Shown in pieces: positions 34,101-43,651 of a stretch of 64,000 nt of DNA. Position 1 is the stretch's first letter, and each line of letters starts with the position of its first letter. The position numbers and the translations under genes are program-made. Location of the stretch: the NCBI GenBank assembly GCA_029945375.1, contig CM057060.1, positions 3,038,001 to 3,102,000 of the forward strand, written 5' to 3'. The DNA is from Agaricus subrufescens (lineage: Eukaryota; Basidiomycota; Agaricomycetes; Agaricales; Agaricaceae). Under the pieces are notes generated by a model. The model had not been told where the DNA came from, did not search any database, and saw only the letters and a program-made list of their open reading frames with translations.

Positions 34101-34751
34101 GAAGTCTTCCCATTTGGTCTGGAGGCGTCGTAGGTGTTCCGGTAGTAAGAAGTTGGTGTGTTTGATTGAGCATTCGGGTGGGCATCTTGAGAAGGTTACA
34201 GTTCCTCGGTTCCAGTCGATTTCCGGGTTGTGTTTGGTTAACCAATCATGTCCAATGAAGATGTCCGCCGAGTCCAGTTCGGCTACAACTGCGTCGATAG
34301 TTTCTTGGTGTCCTTCTATGTTTAGATCCAGGTTGACGAATTTGGTGATGGGTTCTTTTCCGCTTGGGGTACCGTCGGCGTTGGTTGCTTGGATGGGATG
34401 GTCGAGTTTATGGGTGGGGATTTTCTGTTTATAGACGGTTCGTTTGTCGATACAAGTGTGGGTGCATCCCGAGTCGAGCATGGTTTTGGCTTGGAACGTT
34501 TCTCCATTAGGTTTGGTGATTTCCGGTTTGAGTATTAACTCCTGCACTCCTAGTCGTTTCTGAGGGCAAACATATCGATTTTTCATACGACTAGATACAT
34601 TGGTTCGTGAGTTCGTGCCTACTCCGAACCTTTGGGAAAATCCTGTTGAGTTTCTTCGGCAGTTCCTTCCTCTCCGGTGGTAATGGCACGAATCTTGGCT
34701 TGCTTCTTGGGGCTTCGGCAGACCTTGGCAATATGGCCTGGTTTGCCACAA
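31131..34751 (-). CDS. gypsy Pol (protease, RT, RNase H, integrase, chromodomain)
   Basis: Open frame of about 1206 codons with no proper ATG at its start, overlapping the end of gag by about 130 nt in the -1 frame. It is therefore presumably made by -1 frameshifting; I could not point to a canonical slippery heptamer. Motifs in order: protease MLDSGCTHTCID; RT with FVPKKDGSLRLCQDYR, LDIIWGYNN and YIDDF; RNase H with FRLETDASNVGIGAVLSQ; integrase zinc site HPGTYRML...CTECQKNK and catalytic regions SIDMIGPL, IISDRGPQF and DGQTERINQ. The C-terminal chromodomain contains YLVHWKGYDNSEDTW. The chromodomain places it among chromoviruses and suggests targeting to modified histones. The frame is intact. 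Confidence 0.95.
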   Translation of the reverse strand: MWQTRPYCQGLPKPQEASQDSCHYHRRGRNCRRNSTGFSQRFGVGTNSRTNVSSRMKNRYVCPQKRLGVQELILKPEITKPNGETFQAKTMLDSGCTHTCIDKRTVYKQKIPTHKLDHPIQATNADGTPSGKEPITKFVNLDLNIEGHQETIDAVVAELDSADIFIGHDWLTKHNPEIDWNRGTVTFSRCPPECSIKHTNFLLPEHLRRLQTKWEDFEEEKEPDPTNPLDLPEYMRPYTHLFNKKNFDKLPKRTQWDHEVNLLPDAPNEIDAKVYEMTPKEEIELNKFLDENLATKRIRPSKSPYAAPCFFVPKKDGSLRLCQDYRKLNSVTIKDKTPLPLISEVIGKLKHAKYFNKLDIIWGYNNVRIKEGDEWKGAILTNRGLFEPTVMFFGMCNSPATFSRWMTTIFREMIQDSSLVNYIDDFAIPADSLPELEERTLRFLKIADENNLCFKRTKCEFNATKISMLGTVIGDGQASMETEKVESVRNWKTPTCVKDVERFIGFANFYRRFIQDFSTLAAPLNALKGGKAPKPWKWTSEEQNAFEAIKTAITNEPVLALPDNEGKFRLETDASNVGIGAVLSQEQEGKWHPVAFMSKALTDAEKNYEIYDKELLAIVKAIKNWRHYLLDAKHQFEIWTDHENLKYFREPQKLNARQARWYLMLQEYDYLLRHIPGKANVKADILSRLFRHENPEEETQIEMFKDRIILRTLSEIPTSLETTMLLNRNFSISTDPDILKQISNSKYQENRVIQEKNKRPDQFWEEDNIIYRNGKIYVPDDPKLRESILSDHHDPPDIGHPGTYRMLELVKRNFWWPTIKTDVKRFVKGCTECQKNKINRQPGHTPLKPLPIPEAPWQEISIDMIGPLPKSEDHDAILVIVDRFSKMIHLIPTETSLTSRQLAEIYKKDIWRIHGIPKRIISDRGPQFASKFMKELCSALGIERNLSTAYHPQTDGQTERINQEVETYLRNFVNYKQNDWAKWLPTAEFQYNDKTHAATKQTPFFLTYGIHPWKGNLTVNSDNPLANDFTAELEKTRNEARAALEEYNSTMSERGNLKRQKNPLSKGDLVFLEATNIRSNRPSGKFDNKRYGPFEILEPIGETSFRLKLPETWAIHDVFHSSLLTKFNEPEFNCQKTPPPPPPDFINNEEEYKVEEIRGHRKKGRGTQYLVHWKGYDNSEDTWQSAADLANAQELLSEYRKHNKLL

Positions 34752-35749
34752 TTATAGCATTCGATGTTGGATTTGAATCCTTGGCTTTGGCATTCTTTCT
34801 TTATGTGGCCGAATTTGCCGCATTTGAGGCATTTGGGTTTGCCGTTGGCATCCCATTCCAACTTTCTGGCTCCTATTTCCATGGGTTGTCCGCTCCCTCC
34901 GTAAGTGACTCCGGTAGCGGTGCGGTGGTCGTTTCGTCGTCTTTCTGTGTCTTCCCATCCTTTCCCGACGGATCCGATGGCGGCGATCCATCCTTTGAGG
35001 GAGGTGGGAATGGCGTTTGGGGGGTAACCTAAAATGGTGTGGATTACATCCGATCTGGTGTGTTGTTTCAGGAGGTAGAGCGCGTGATCTTCGCTAGATT
35101 TGGATTGATGGACGAGGGCAGTGAATTTGACAAGGAAGTCGTTGGTGTGAAGGTTTCCTTGTTTGAAAGATTCGATTTTATCTTTAGCAATCTGTTGTTC
35201 ATTTCCGGGGGAAAAGGCGTCCACGATTTCTTCGGCAAAGGCTTTCCAGTCTGCGGTATCATCTCCTTTGATGATCTTGTCCTCCCACTGCTTGGCGAAC
35301 CATCCTGGGATTTCTCCTCTCAGGCGGTTGGTGACAAGGAGTATCTTTGAATCTGCGTCTTTGTATTTGCTAAATTTGAGGAAAATTTCCATTCCTCTCC
35401 ACCAGTCGTTAAACTTGTTCCTATCTCCATGGAAAAATCCTGGTTCCATGACATCCTTGTGGTTGATTGCGTTGGTAGACTTGGTTTCGGTGTTGTTGGT
35501 CGCCATTTCTTTCAGTTCTAGTTCTTCGAGTTCTTTCGCTAGTCGGTTTAGATCTTCGTCGAGTGGTGTGTTCTTCGGTATTTGTTCTGGGTCTGGTTCT
35601 TCTGGTTCCTGTTCGTCGTTTTCTGATGGGGATTCTGTTTCTTGGTCTTCCTCGTGTCTGAGGGCTTCAAATCTGTTTCCGTTTCGGTGTCCTTCGAAGA
35701 AAACTGTTTCAAAATCGATTCCGAATAATTCTGTGTTGTCTGTGCTCAT
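34619..35749 (-). CDS. gypsy Gag
   Basis: 376-aa capsid/nucleocapsid protein from ATG at 35749 (MSTDNTELFGIDFE). The N-terminal third is very acidic. The Gag core contains FHGDRNKFNDWWRGMEIFL and the C-terminus has two CCHC zinc knuckles, CLKCGKFGHIKKEC and CYNCGKPGHIAKVC, for RNA binding. It overlaps the pol frame at its 3' end. No disruption was seen. Confidence 0.93.
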   Translation of the reverse strand: MSTDNTELFGIDFETVFFEGHRNGNRFEALRHEEDQETESPSENDEQEPEEPDPEQIPKNTPLDEDLNRLAKELEELELKEMATNNTETKSTNAINHKDVMEPGFFHGDRNKFNDWWRGMEIFLKFSKYKDADSKILLVTNRLRGEIPGWFAKQWEDKIIKGDDTADWKAFAEEIVDAFSPGNEQQIAKDKIESFKQGNLHTNDFLVKFTALVHQSKSSEDHALYLLKQHTRSDVIHTILGYPPNAIPTSLKGWIAAIGSVGKGWEDTERRRNDHRTATGVTYGGSGQPMEIGARKLEWDANGKPKCLKCGKFGHIKKECQSQGFKSNIECYNCGKPGHIAKVCRSPKKQAKIRAITTGEEGTAEETQQDFPKGSE

Positions 35750-35814
35750 ATACTGAGCTTGTCGCGGTTTCCTGCCTCAATGACTAGAGGTCTTTCTGCA
35801 AGGTGAGCTTTACG

Positions 35815-35827
35815 ACGCTTTACCAAA
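35815..35827 (-). promoter_or_regulatory. gypsy primer binding site, candidate self-priming type
   Basis: One base inside the 5' LTR the element reads TTGGTAAAGCGT. The exact 12-nt complement (ACGCTTTACCAA in element sense) occurs inside the LTR itself at 35904-35915, about 32 bp downstream of a TATAAG box (35942-35947). That geometry matches Tf1-type self-priming, where the mRNA 5' end folds back onto the PBS. Confidence 0.65.
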
Positions 35828-36118
35828 TGTTACGACCTTATAGCGATTAGCTCAGGTTGCAACTTAAGGCAAAGACTTGAGAGCGATAAGGGAATATAGC
35901 GAGTTGGTAAAGCGTAAGGAATACAGAGTATTACTACGCTACTTATAGCAGAGTCGACTACCTAATAATAGAAGTAGAAAGCGGGCTGAGTAAGTATGCC
36001 CGAGGTGTCTGACTAACAATGAGAACAAGTACACGAAATAGGCAAGGCGAGCATATGGGTGTGGAGCAGTAGCATGTGGACCTGGGTCAGGGGACGATAA
36101 CGGAAATAGATCGTAACA
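35828..36118 (-). repeat. gypsy 5' LTR with TATA box
   Basis: 291 bp. In element sense TATAAG at 35947-35942 precedes the presumed transcript start near 35915. Followed on the plus strand by the AATTC target duplication at 36119. Confidence 0.9.
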
Positions 36119-38068
36119 AATTCAGTGGAAAATTTTATCCCGCTCTACTGGTACGCCATAGCTATAACATTTATTCCACTTAAAAGACTGTAAATTCAAT
36201 CTTTTTAGCAATATCTTACCTTCATCGAGGCTCCTGAAGTAGCAGCTCAACAAGGACAAGCTGATGCATCACTGAATCATCAATCTCACTCTCAAAGTAT
36301 TAATCCACAGAAATCGTGGAATTTTCCAAAAATCCATCTTCACAAACATCTCCTTCATGATATATGTCAAAAAGGAGTGACTCGGAACTACAGCACAAAA
36401 CCGAATGAGAAAATACACGGTCCTATCAGAAAAATCTATCTCAGGTGCACAAACTTTAAAGATTTTGATGATCAGGTGAGTATCAACTTCATTCTTCTAG
36501 TTTCAGCTACTCACAACCTGACACCATCTAGATCTTAGATGTTAATCAACATATTGTGGTGGCCGGTGTTATCCGTAGCAAGATAGATACCCTGGATGGC
36601 TATAACCATGCCATGAACACGACGACTGGTTCTGTAGCAGGTGCTGCTTCAGAGCCGGCCGAAGCAGACCTTGAGATTTCTCAAGTGAATGCTGGCCCTT
36701 TTCACATCGATACCCAATACACTGATTACCAGAAACTTGCATCACCAAAAGGACCTGCTCGCTCTCTTCAATCATTTCAGGCAACTCATCAATCTGATCC
36801 CACTTTTCAATCATTTCTTCCAAAGCTCATGAAATTTCTCAAGTGGTTCCTCCCTCAGTGTGAAGTTCCTGTACCCCAGCGGAACTTCAGATTGGATCCT
36901 TCAATCCAAGTACGTGTTAAGAGAGCATTTCATATATCTGTAATTCTATTGATGCCAAATTAGATGACTGAATATCAATACCTTCGAGTTACATACACAT
37001 GTTCCGCTGACTGGGTCCTAAAAGTCGACCACTTACATTGTAACCCCAATTTCTTTGGGCAGCCACGTTACGATTCTGTGATTGTAAACGGAGATCCCGA
37101 ACCATTCTGGGCACAACTACTTACACTTTTCACAATCACAGTTAGCGGACTTCAACTTTCACTTGCCTATGTGCAACCGTATGAGCCATGTTATAAACAT
37201 CCTAACCACCCTGCATCCGATGTTGAGCTTCAGCTTTTGAGGCTTCACAAAAAGCCAGCAAAAGATGCAATCTTCATATCAATCTACTCTATCCTACATG
37301 GCGCCATTTTGATGCCATCAAGGGAAGATGCTATGACTGATACCAATGACTACTTTGTCTTCGATCTCCTGGACAGCGACATGTTTCTATGTTGTCGGGA
37401 TGTCTTGAATAAGTAGGTGCAATTTCATATTTACTTTCTTGTAACTGCTACCAATGATTTTCAGCCTTCAAACTCAGCCGCTTTAGTGTTTCATCAGCTG
37501 ACAGATTGTCTGCACATGTATTGAATAGAGCCGGTATAACTATTGTGATTCCCTAGCGATTGCTTCATTCATTATAGTTTCAGATCCCATATTGTGTAAT
37601 CGATTTGTAGACAGTGCAGTGAATGATGAATGAAGACTTTTTTGTACCTAATATGCCTACAGATTGTTGGGTGTAAAAACCCCCGCACATGTTTTTGAAA
37701 CGGGTGCAAGGGCCAGTAATGATGTAAATGAGTTGCAAACACAACCCGATTCTCGGGAACATGGCTTGAAGAATGCCATTTGTGTCGCATACTCAATAGA
37801 TTTGAGAACACATGTAGTATCCAACTATTATTCAGTATCTTCGATCATTTAAGAAAACTGAGACTTGCTTGATAAGGATCTCAAGCAGAGGCAATTTGTG
37901 CATACAGATGACACCAGGATCCATGATATGCGAGAAACCTTGCTATAATATTAATAAGTTTTGAATTATAACAGGCCAGCAGCCGTTGGTACATTTTCCC
38001 CAGCTTCTCTACTCTTGTTCTGGTCCATTCATCTCTAACCAAAGTCCTCTGCATGCATTGTCCTTATA

Positions 38069-39922
38069 ATGGCTCATCATTGTGTTAATGACAACACCTC
38101 AGCAGTGCATGCTGAGGGCACTACTGACCCACAAGATCACGATTCTCGATTACAAAGTGTAAGCATGATCACGTCTCTGTGCATACAGAATTCAGCAGAC
38201 ATACATATATTATAGGGCCTTCTCCATGCCCAAGCCATGCTAGATACTTTGAGCGAAGACAACTCTCATCTTTGTCAAGAGAACGCCATGTTGAAAGCTA
38301 AAGTATCTAATGTGCCACAAACGTCAGGCAGTGTTGGCCGTGTACCTTTTGCAGGGCCCTTGACCGTTGAAGGCAAGAAGGAGCTTCAAAATATAGCTAA
38401 TAAATGGATGTACTTCGAGAGCCCTTGGCTTTCACAGGCACCATTTGGACGAGCACGTCCTGACCTGGGTGAGATACTCCCTGCTGAGGAATGCTACAAC
38501 AATGACATGGCCTTATTGGATTATCTTACAGAGAAACTGTATCAATATGTACCCGTGAGATTTCACAGTCTAATCGAGAACTTTGAGAGTTTTGGAAGTG
38601 ACATAGGTTTATTTTTTTAATCATTTCATATCTCCTTTGTCTCACGTTGTGTTGAGTTTGTCAAGCAGGTTAAGAGTCAATGCTCTGTCTCAATGTCTCG
38701 GCTTCATGCGAGTGCCTCAATAATTTTTTCCACATACCCTGATATTCAGCCTGATGCATGGACCTCAATTGAAAGTCAGGGTAGAAGTCAAAGGTGCCGT
38801 GAATTTTACTTGACTCAGGATGAGGAGAGCAATGAGCTTGTTTTCAATGCTCTCCTTGTTCCTATCATCTATGCTGGGAACGAAGTGAGTGCTAGTGGTA
38901 TATTTCAGAATGAGGTTCTGTTCTTGGTACGTGATACTTAGATGTCGTCTTATTGGTTACACTAATTATGTGATATGATCTTTGACAGATTGGGATCTGC
39001 ACCCTGTATGGACCTACGGCCGTTCAAGAAGGCAGGATTGCAAAGAATAGCCTCAGAGCCAAGTGGAAGCAGAGGTCAGTTACTGCCGGCTTTATTGCAT
39101 GGACCTGTATAGCTGTGCGTATTATTATCTGCCTATTTCTAAATTTGCATTTACGAAAGCTCCAACTATCAGGCAATTCATCTATTATCCGATGACTCCC
39201 CCTTCGAAGAAATGGAAAAAAAACAGGCATCAATTACAGCGACACATTTAACGAATACAAACAACATATCGAGATCCATCAGGACTCGGCTCTCTTTCAG
39301 TGTATCTTTGCTAAATGGAACCAGCAACTTAGGCTCGGGATTGAGGGCACCACACACTCAGAAGACAATAATCAATTAAATACGAGCCACCAGAGAGTGA
39401 ATGCACACGCAGCATCAATTGATGTTGTGCTGTCAAATGCTGCCACTAGTCTCTTAATTTCGTCTACACAAGGTACAAATTTCCCATCACCAATTTCTGA
39501 TAGAAAAACATAGCGCTTACGGTAATTAATTAATAGCAGTTCCACAAGTCTCTTCTGATGTGGTGTCTGAGGCTTCCCAGAGCGCTCAACCCCTGAGCTC
39601 AGCCAGTGTTCATGTTCCCAGGCACCAAGTGCAATCTGTATCCCGCTCCCTTTCCACCACCAATGCTACTTTATCTACACCACCTGCACTCTCTGCTCAA
39701 CAAGGTCTCTCTCACCAAAATTCCAGTTTCACAGTTTCCATTCCTACACCACCTCAGGGTGTTATCTCATTTAATGGGGGAAATGATGATCTTCCAGATG
39801 ACAAATATGGTGATACTTCTGATCTTCCTTCAAATGAAACCATTCCCCTGGGTCAGACTTCCCTCACATCCCACTTCATCCAGCCAACCTGTCCTTCTGG
39901 TTGGTCTCATGGGGTCCAGTAG
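38069..39922 (+). pseudogene. Plavaka companion gene, unknown function
   Basis: A second multi-exon gene downstream of the transposase on the same strand, starting at an ATG at 38069 (MAHHCVNDNT). Readable segments are a short coiled-coil-like stretch (LDTLSEDNSHLCQENAMLKA), then PLTVEGKKELQNIANKW, a Pro/Gly region, YLTEKLYQYVPVRFHSL, later EVLFLIGICTLYGP, EEMEKKTGINYSDTFNEYK, and a Ser/Thr-rich tail. Introns with GT-AG ends separate them. An in-frame TAG (39920-39922) is followed by 49 more readable codons to 40072, so the C-terminus may be truncated by a nonsense change. I do not know a named domain. Its position suggests an accessory protein of the transposon. Confidence 0.55.
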
Positions 39923-40098
39923 TCCACTCCCACAGATGTCACTCCTGATATTATAAATGAACCTATTCCGCCTAGGACTATAAATAACGTCCACAGAGTT
40001 AGCCATAATTCTAGAGGTATATGGGGTACTCAAGCTAAGGTGGCTCCAACCCGCTGTAGTAGCCGTAGATAGCTAGTGAACTTTGATCCTTACTGATA

Positions 40099-40218
40099 CA
40101 TCAGCAAAAGGTTTAGCTACTTGAAGCTACTTGAAGCTACTTGGGGGCTACTTGAGAATTTTCAAGTTGCCCTCAAATAGCTTCAAGTAGCTTCAAGTAG
40201 CCAAACCTTTTGCTGATG
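40099..40218. repeat. 120-bp palindromic MITE, right copy
   Basis: Same palindrome and same orientation as 20341-20460, flanked by TA at 40097-40098 and 40219-40220. It differs from the left copy at a few internal positions, mainly around the centre. Confidence 0.8.
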
Positions 40219-40299
40219 TAATTGATTTGACTTTACTGTGATGCTATAATTGAAATCTGAGTTACCTATATCATGCTATTAGTTTCATGGTATAACAAA

Positions 40300-40382
40300 G
40301 GCACTATTGCTTAACGGTTTTATACCACATTGGGACTGCATTACATAGCTAAGAAGTCATTGGTTCGAATCCTGTACATTAC
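40300..40382 (+). repeat. tRNA-like pol III promoter boxes, possible SINE head
   Basis: A box-like TTGCTTAACGG (40307-40317) and a perfect B box GGTTCGAATCC (40362-40372) are spaced roughly as in a tRNA. The acceptor arms do not pair and the T stem is imperfect, so it is not a functional tRNA gene. The following 200 bp is AT-rich with repeated AATACGAGA-type words. A tRNA-derived SINE or pseudo-tRNA is the likeliest reading. Confidence 0.4.
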
Positions 40383-40605
40383 AATATCTAATAAGGCTGT
40401 ACCCTACAATATAATATGTAATAGTGATAATAATACGAGAATGACTAAATAATACAACAATGATTAGATAATACGAGAGCGACCAAATACAACAAGCTAG
40501 TGACACTAAAATAGACCAAGCGGAGCTGAAAAAGCTCCAGCAATCATTTTTGGTCAACTGTTGGGTCTTAACCCGCTTTTAAGGGGTACCCTTATTATGT
40601 GCTTA

Positions 40606-42182
40606 CAGTGGGCAACAAAACCTTTCCAATGTTTTGTACATTTGTAAAGAACATGCTATAGCAGTCCAAATAAATTGTGTAAAATCATGACAATATACAG
40701 GAAGGTACATCAGCATCTTGTTTACATGTATGTACAATCCTGTGACTGTGCTTTGAATTAAGCTCAGTTTCAAGAGGGTTTAAGATTGAGGACCATTGGA
40801 AAGGTTTTGTTGCTGCTCATTTCAAAGACAGAAAAGGCTAATTGCTGGAGCTTGCAATGATGTTTGTCAGCTAGAAATGTTACATAATGATATTCTCATG
40901 TTGCTTTCACTGTCCTGTGACATGTCACACCTGTTATGTCACACCAAACCACTTCCAATATTTGAAAAACATTTACTTGATTATTATATAAGAAATTGTT
41001 ATTTAGTCAAATATTTTTAGTGATAATTTTGTATTTGGTCTCAGAAAAAGTTAGCTTGGAACATAATCACACTTATATGATGTGATTAGACCAGTTTCAG
41101 CTGTTTTTGTAGATGTTTTTCAATGTATAGTCTTATTAAAATATTATATTATCTACTTTTTGGTCACAAATCTCTGGATTCCTAGGTGATTCTCATTCTA
41201 AAACTTACTATATGAGTCTCTAGTGTTCTAATCTTTAATTCTGTTACCACTAAAGTGTAGTCAAATGTTTTAATTTACCTGGAAACAGCTTGCAATGTTA
41301 GCGTAACATGATAGAATCAGGGGTACACATGTGGACTTATGAAAAACAAGTTTTGATGGACTAAATAATCATGTCATAGGCCCAATATACTAGAATAAGT
41401 ACCTTGTAACAAAGTCAATATAGTTCAATAGTAAGAATAAGAAGAAAAAGGCTAAATCAAAATAGCATATAGAGATAAAGTAATTTACAAGAGGTAATAC
41501 AGTTATCTGCAACTGTACACTCAGTAACTGAATTGAAATTGCTATGGATATTATATATAGAGTAAATGCTCATGTTTTGAAAGTAAATTTGAGATACTAA
41601 CATCCAAGCAGCTTTCAAATTTTGACATAAAAAAAGAAGAAATGGTGTTTTCTAGTGAAAAATGGTACAAATACACTGGAAATGATCAAGAGAATAGCCC
41701 CAAGATGTCATGCACATACTTTTGAATAATAAATAGCCCATTTGCACACAAGTAAGCAACTTTAACCTAGGTACAAGATGAGAAGGCTTCAAAGTTTCAA
41801 GCAATAGGAGACTTAGACTATTTTCCAAATTACAGGGGGTTTGGTGTGACATAACAGGTGTGACATGTCACAGGACAGTGAAAGCAACATGAGAATATCA
41901 TTATGTAACATTTTTAGCTGACAAACATCATTGCAAGCTCCAGCAATTAGCCTTTTCTGTCTTTGAAATGAGCAGCAACAAAACCTTTCCAATGGTCCTC
42001 AATCTTAAACCCTCTTGAAACTGAGCTTAATTCAAAGCACAGCCACAGAATTGTACATACATGTAAACAAGATGCTGATGTACCTTCCTGTATATTGTCA
42101 TGATTTTACACAATTTATTTGGACTGCTATAGCATGTTCTTTACAAATGTACAAAACATTGGAAAGGTTTTGTTGCCCACTG
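40606..42182. mobile_element. Tc1/mariner-like non-autonomous element with 345-bp TIRs
   Basis: 1577-bp element. Its ends (40606-40950 and 41838-42182) are long, nearly perfect inverted repeats beginning CAGTGGGCAACAAAACC, flanked by TA (40604-40605, 42183-42184). Each TIR carries a second, inverted version of the terminal motif about 190-210 bp in (CATTGGAAAGGTTTTGTTG, ending about 40812). No transposase coding sequence was seen in the 0.9-kb centre. Confidence 0.85.
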
Positions 42183-43651
42183 TATAATCCGGGATCCTTA
42201 CCATTTAAGGTACCATCTGGCATTATAAAGCCTTATAATCATTGACATTATAAGTGATCATTTTCCTTATAATGCATAGTCTATTTTAATGCCTTTTAAG
42301 GTGTTACAGTGGGGGACAAAACTGTTCCAATGTTTTGTACCTTTGCAAAGAATGCTATATACCAGTGCACATAAAGTGTTTAAAATCTTGAAGATATTTA
42401 TGAATATACCTTACTATCTAAGCTACCATTGTGCAATGTTATGTTGCTGTACAGTTATTATTGGTCATTAGATAATCCTTTTAAGTCAGAGCATCATTGG
42501 AACGGTTTTGTCCCTGTACATTGAAAATACAGAATTAGCTACTTATCAAGGCAGAGGATACTATTTTCTGGCTATCAAAGCTACAAATGGTAGATTTGCT
42601 ATTGATGCCATCAATATCTGATCAAATACTGCTGATATGATATCAGAATCCATCTATATGCTACTATAAAGATTAGATACTTTATTAAGTAGTAAATCTT
42701 TAATCTCTATCTTATTATTACATTGTCTTCAAGGCTTGTGATGTAATTTATATTAAAACAGTTATCTAAGTACAATAATATACTGGATTATGTAATTTAT
42801 GCCATTTAAAGACTTATTTGCTGACATAAATATGATCATCCTTAGGTAGAAATATACTTTCATCTATTTTTTGCACACAAACAACCCACTTGCTGGAAAG
42901 CTGATTGTTCCAATTAATGCTATAAATGTTAGTGCTTATGTAACAATCAATCAAAGAGCAAACAAAAGCTTTGACCTTCCTCCACAAGCCTGTATTTACA
43001 TAAATATATAGTAGACTCTAGAGAGTATCTGTAAAAGTGCACCAGGGCTTGTTTCTGATGACTAATCAAGATACAAATAGGCTCAGAATATTGAGAATAA
43101 TAGATTATAATCATATGTAACTGAAAACAATATGCTGATGGAAGTGTAAGAGCTTTACAAGCAGAGGGTAAAAAGTGTTAGTGTGTATAAATGAAAAAAA
43201 TTGTACTGTAAGATTGCATAGAATGGGCAAGAGCTTAAATAACTACTAAACATGAAGTATTATTGAATGTTAATCTTTTCAGATATATTTTGGAATTTTC
43301 ACATGATTCAATCCTAGAGTATTATAGGTAGAATATATCAAGTACAAGCTTAACAAATGTGATATAGCAGCAAATCAACTTTAAAATAGTATGGATTACC
43401 TAAAATTAGATATTGTGGAGTTCAACCAGCCTCTTAATATGAGTTTTGCCAAAATACAGTAAATAAATATCAATAGTGAGGTAAAAGTTAATGAATTTCT
43501 ATCTAATAGATTATTACATCTATAGAGCAGCATATAGATGGATTCTGATATCATATCAGCAGTATTTGATCAGATATTGATGGCATCAATACCAAATCTA
43601 CCATTTGTAGCTTTGACAGCCAGAAATTAGTATCCTCTGCCTTGATAAGTA

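Larger units (their letters stand above)
29280..36118 (-). mobile_element. Ty3/gypsy chromovirus, full-length, with two extra ORFs
   Basis: Complete element on the minus strand with 291-bp LTRs (29280-29570 and 35828-36118) differing at one site (29474 G, 36022 A). The 5-bp target duplication is AATTC (29275-29279 and 36119-36123). It encodes Gag, a Pol with C-terminal chromodomain in the -1 frame, and two further ORFs between pol and the 3' LTR. LTR tips are TGTTACGA/TCGTAACA. Confidence 0.95.
26824..37416 (+). pseudogene. Plavaka-like (KDZ-type) transposase, interrupted and decayed
   Basis: Multi-exon transposase gene of the Plavaka type found in mushroom genomes. The N-terminus has a C-x2-C...H-x3-C zinc-finger-like start (CNICQKKL...MHRKAC). 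Further segments follow in family order: WEPFWTRIDFEVLELAM; then IVWDAEKNY with WWNAQ; LVSFILYAGKSKLSSFGTA and LGNILVEIRN; GNFPCPVCLVPRE; and, after the gypsy insertion, NYSTKPNEKIHGP. The gypsy element (29280-36118) sits inside an exon. Without it and one AATTC copy, the reading frame on the two sides continues. Independently, in-frame TGA codons at 27386-27388 and 27761-27763 disable the gene. Exon boundaries were not all resolved. Confidence 0.8.

Noticed and set aside
29280..36118. env gene in the gypsy element
   Set aside because: The ORFs in the env position have no signal peptide, transmembrane segment or cysteine pattern expected of an envelope protein.
40300..40382. tRNA gene
   Set aside because: A and B boxes are present, but the acceptor stem does not pair and the T stem has mismatches. 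Kept only as a tRNA-like repeat.
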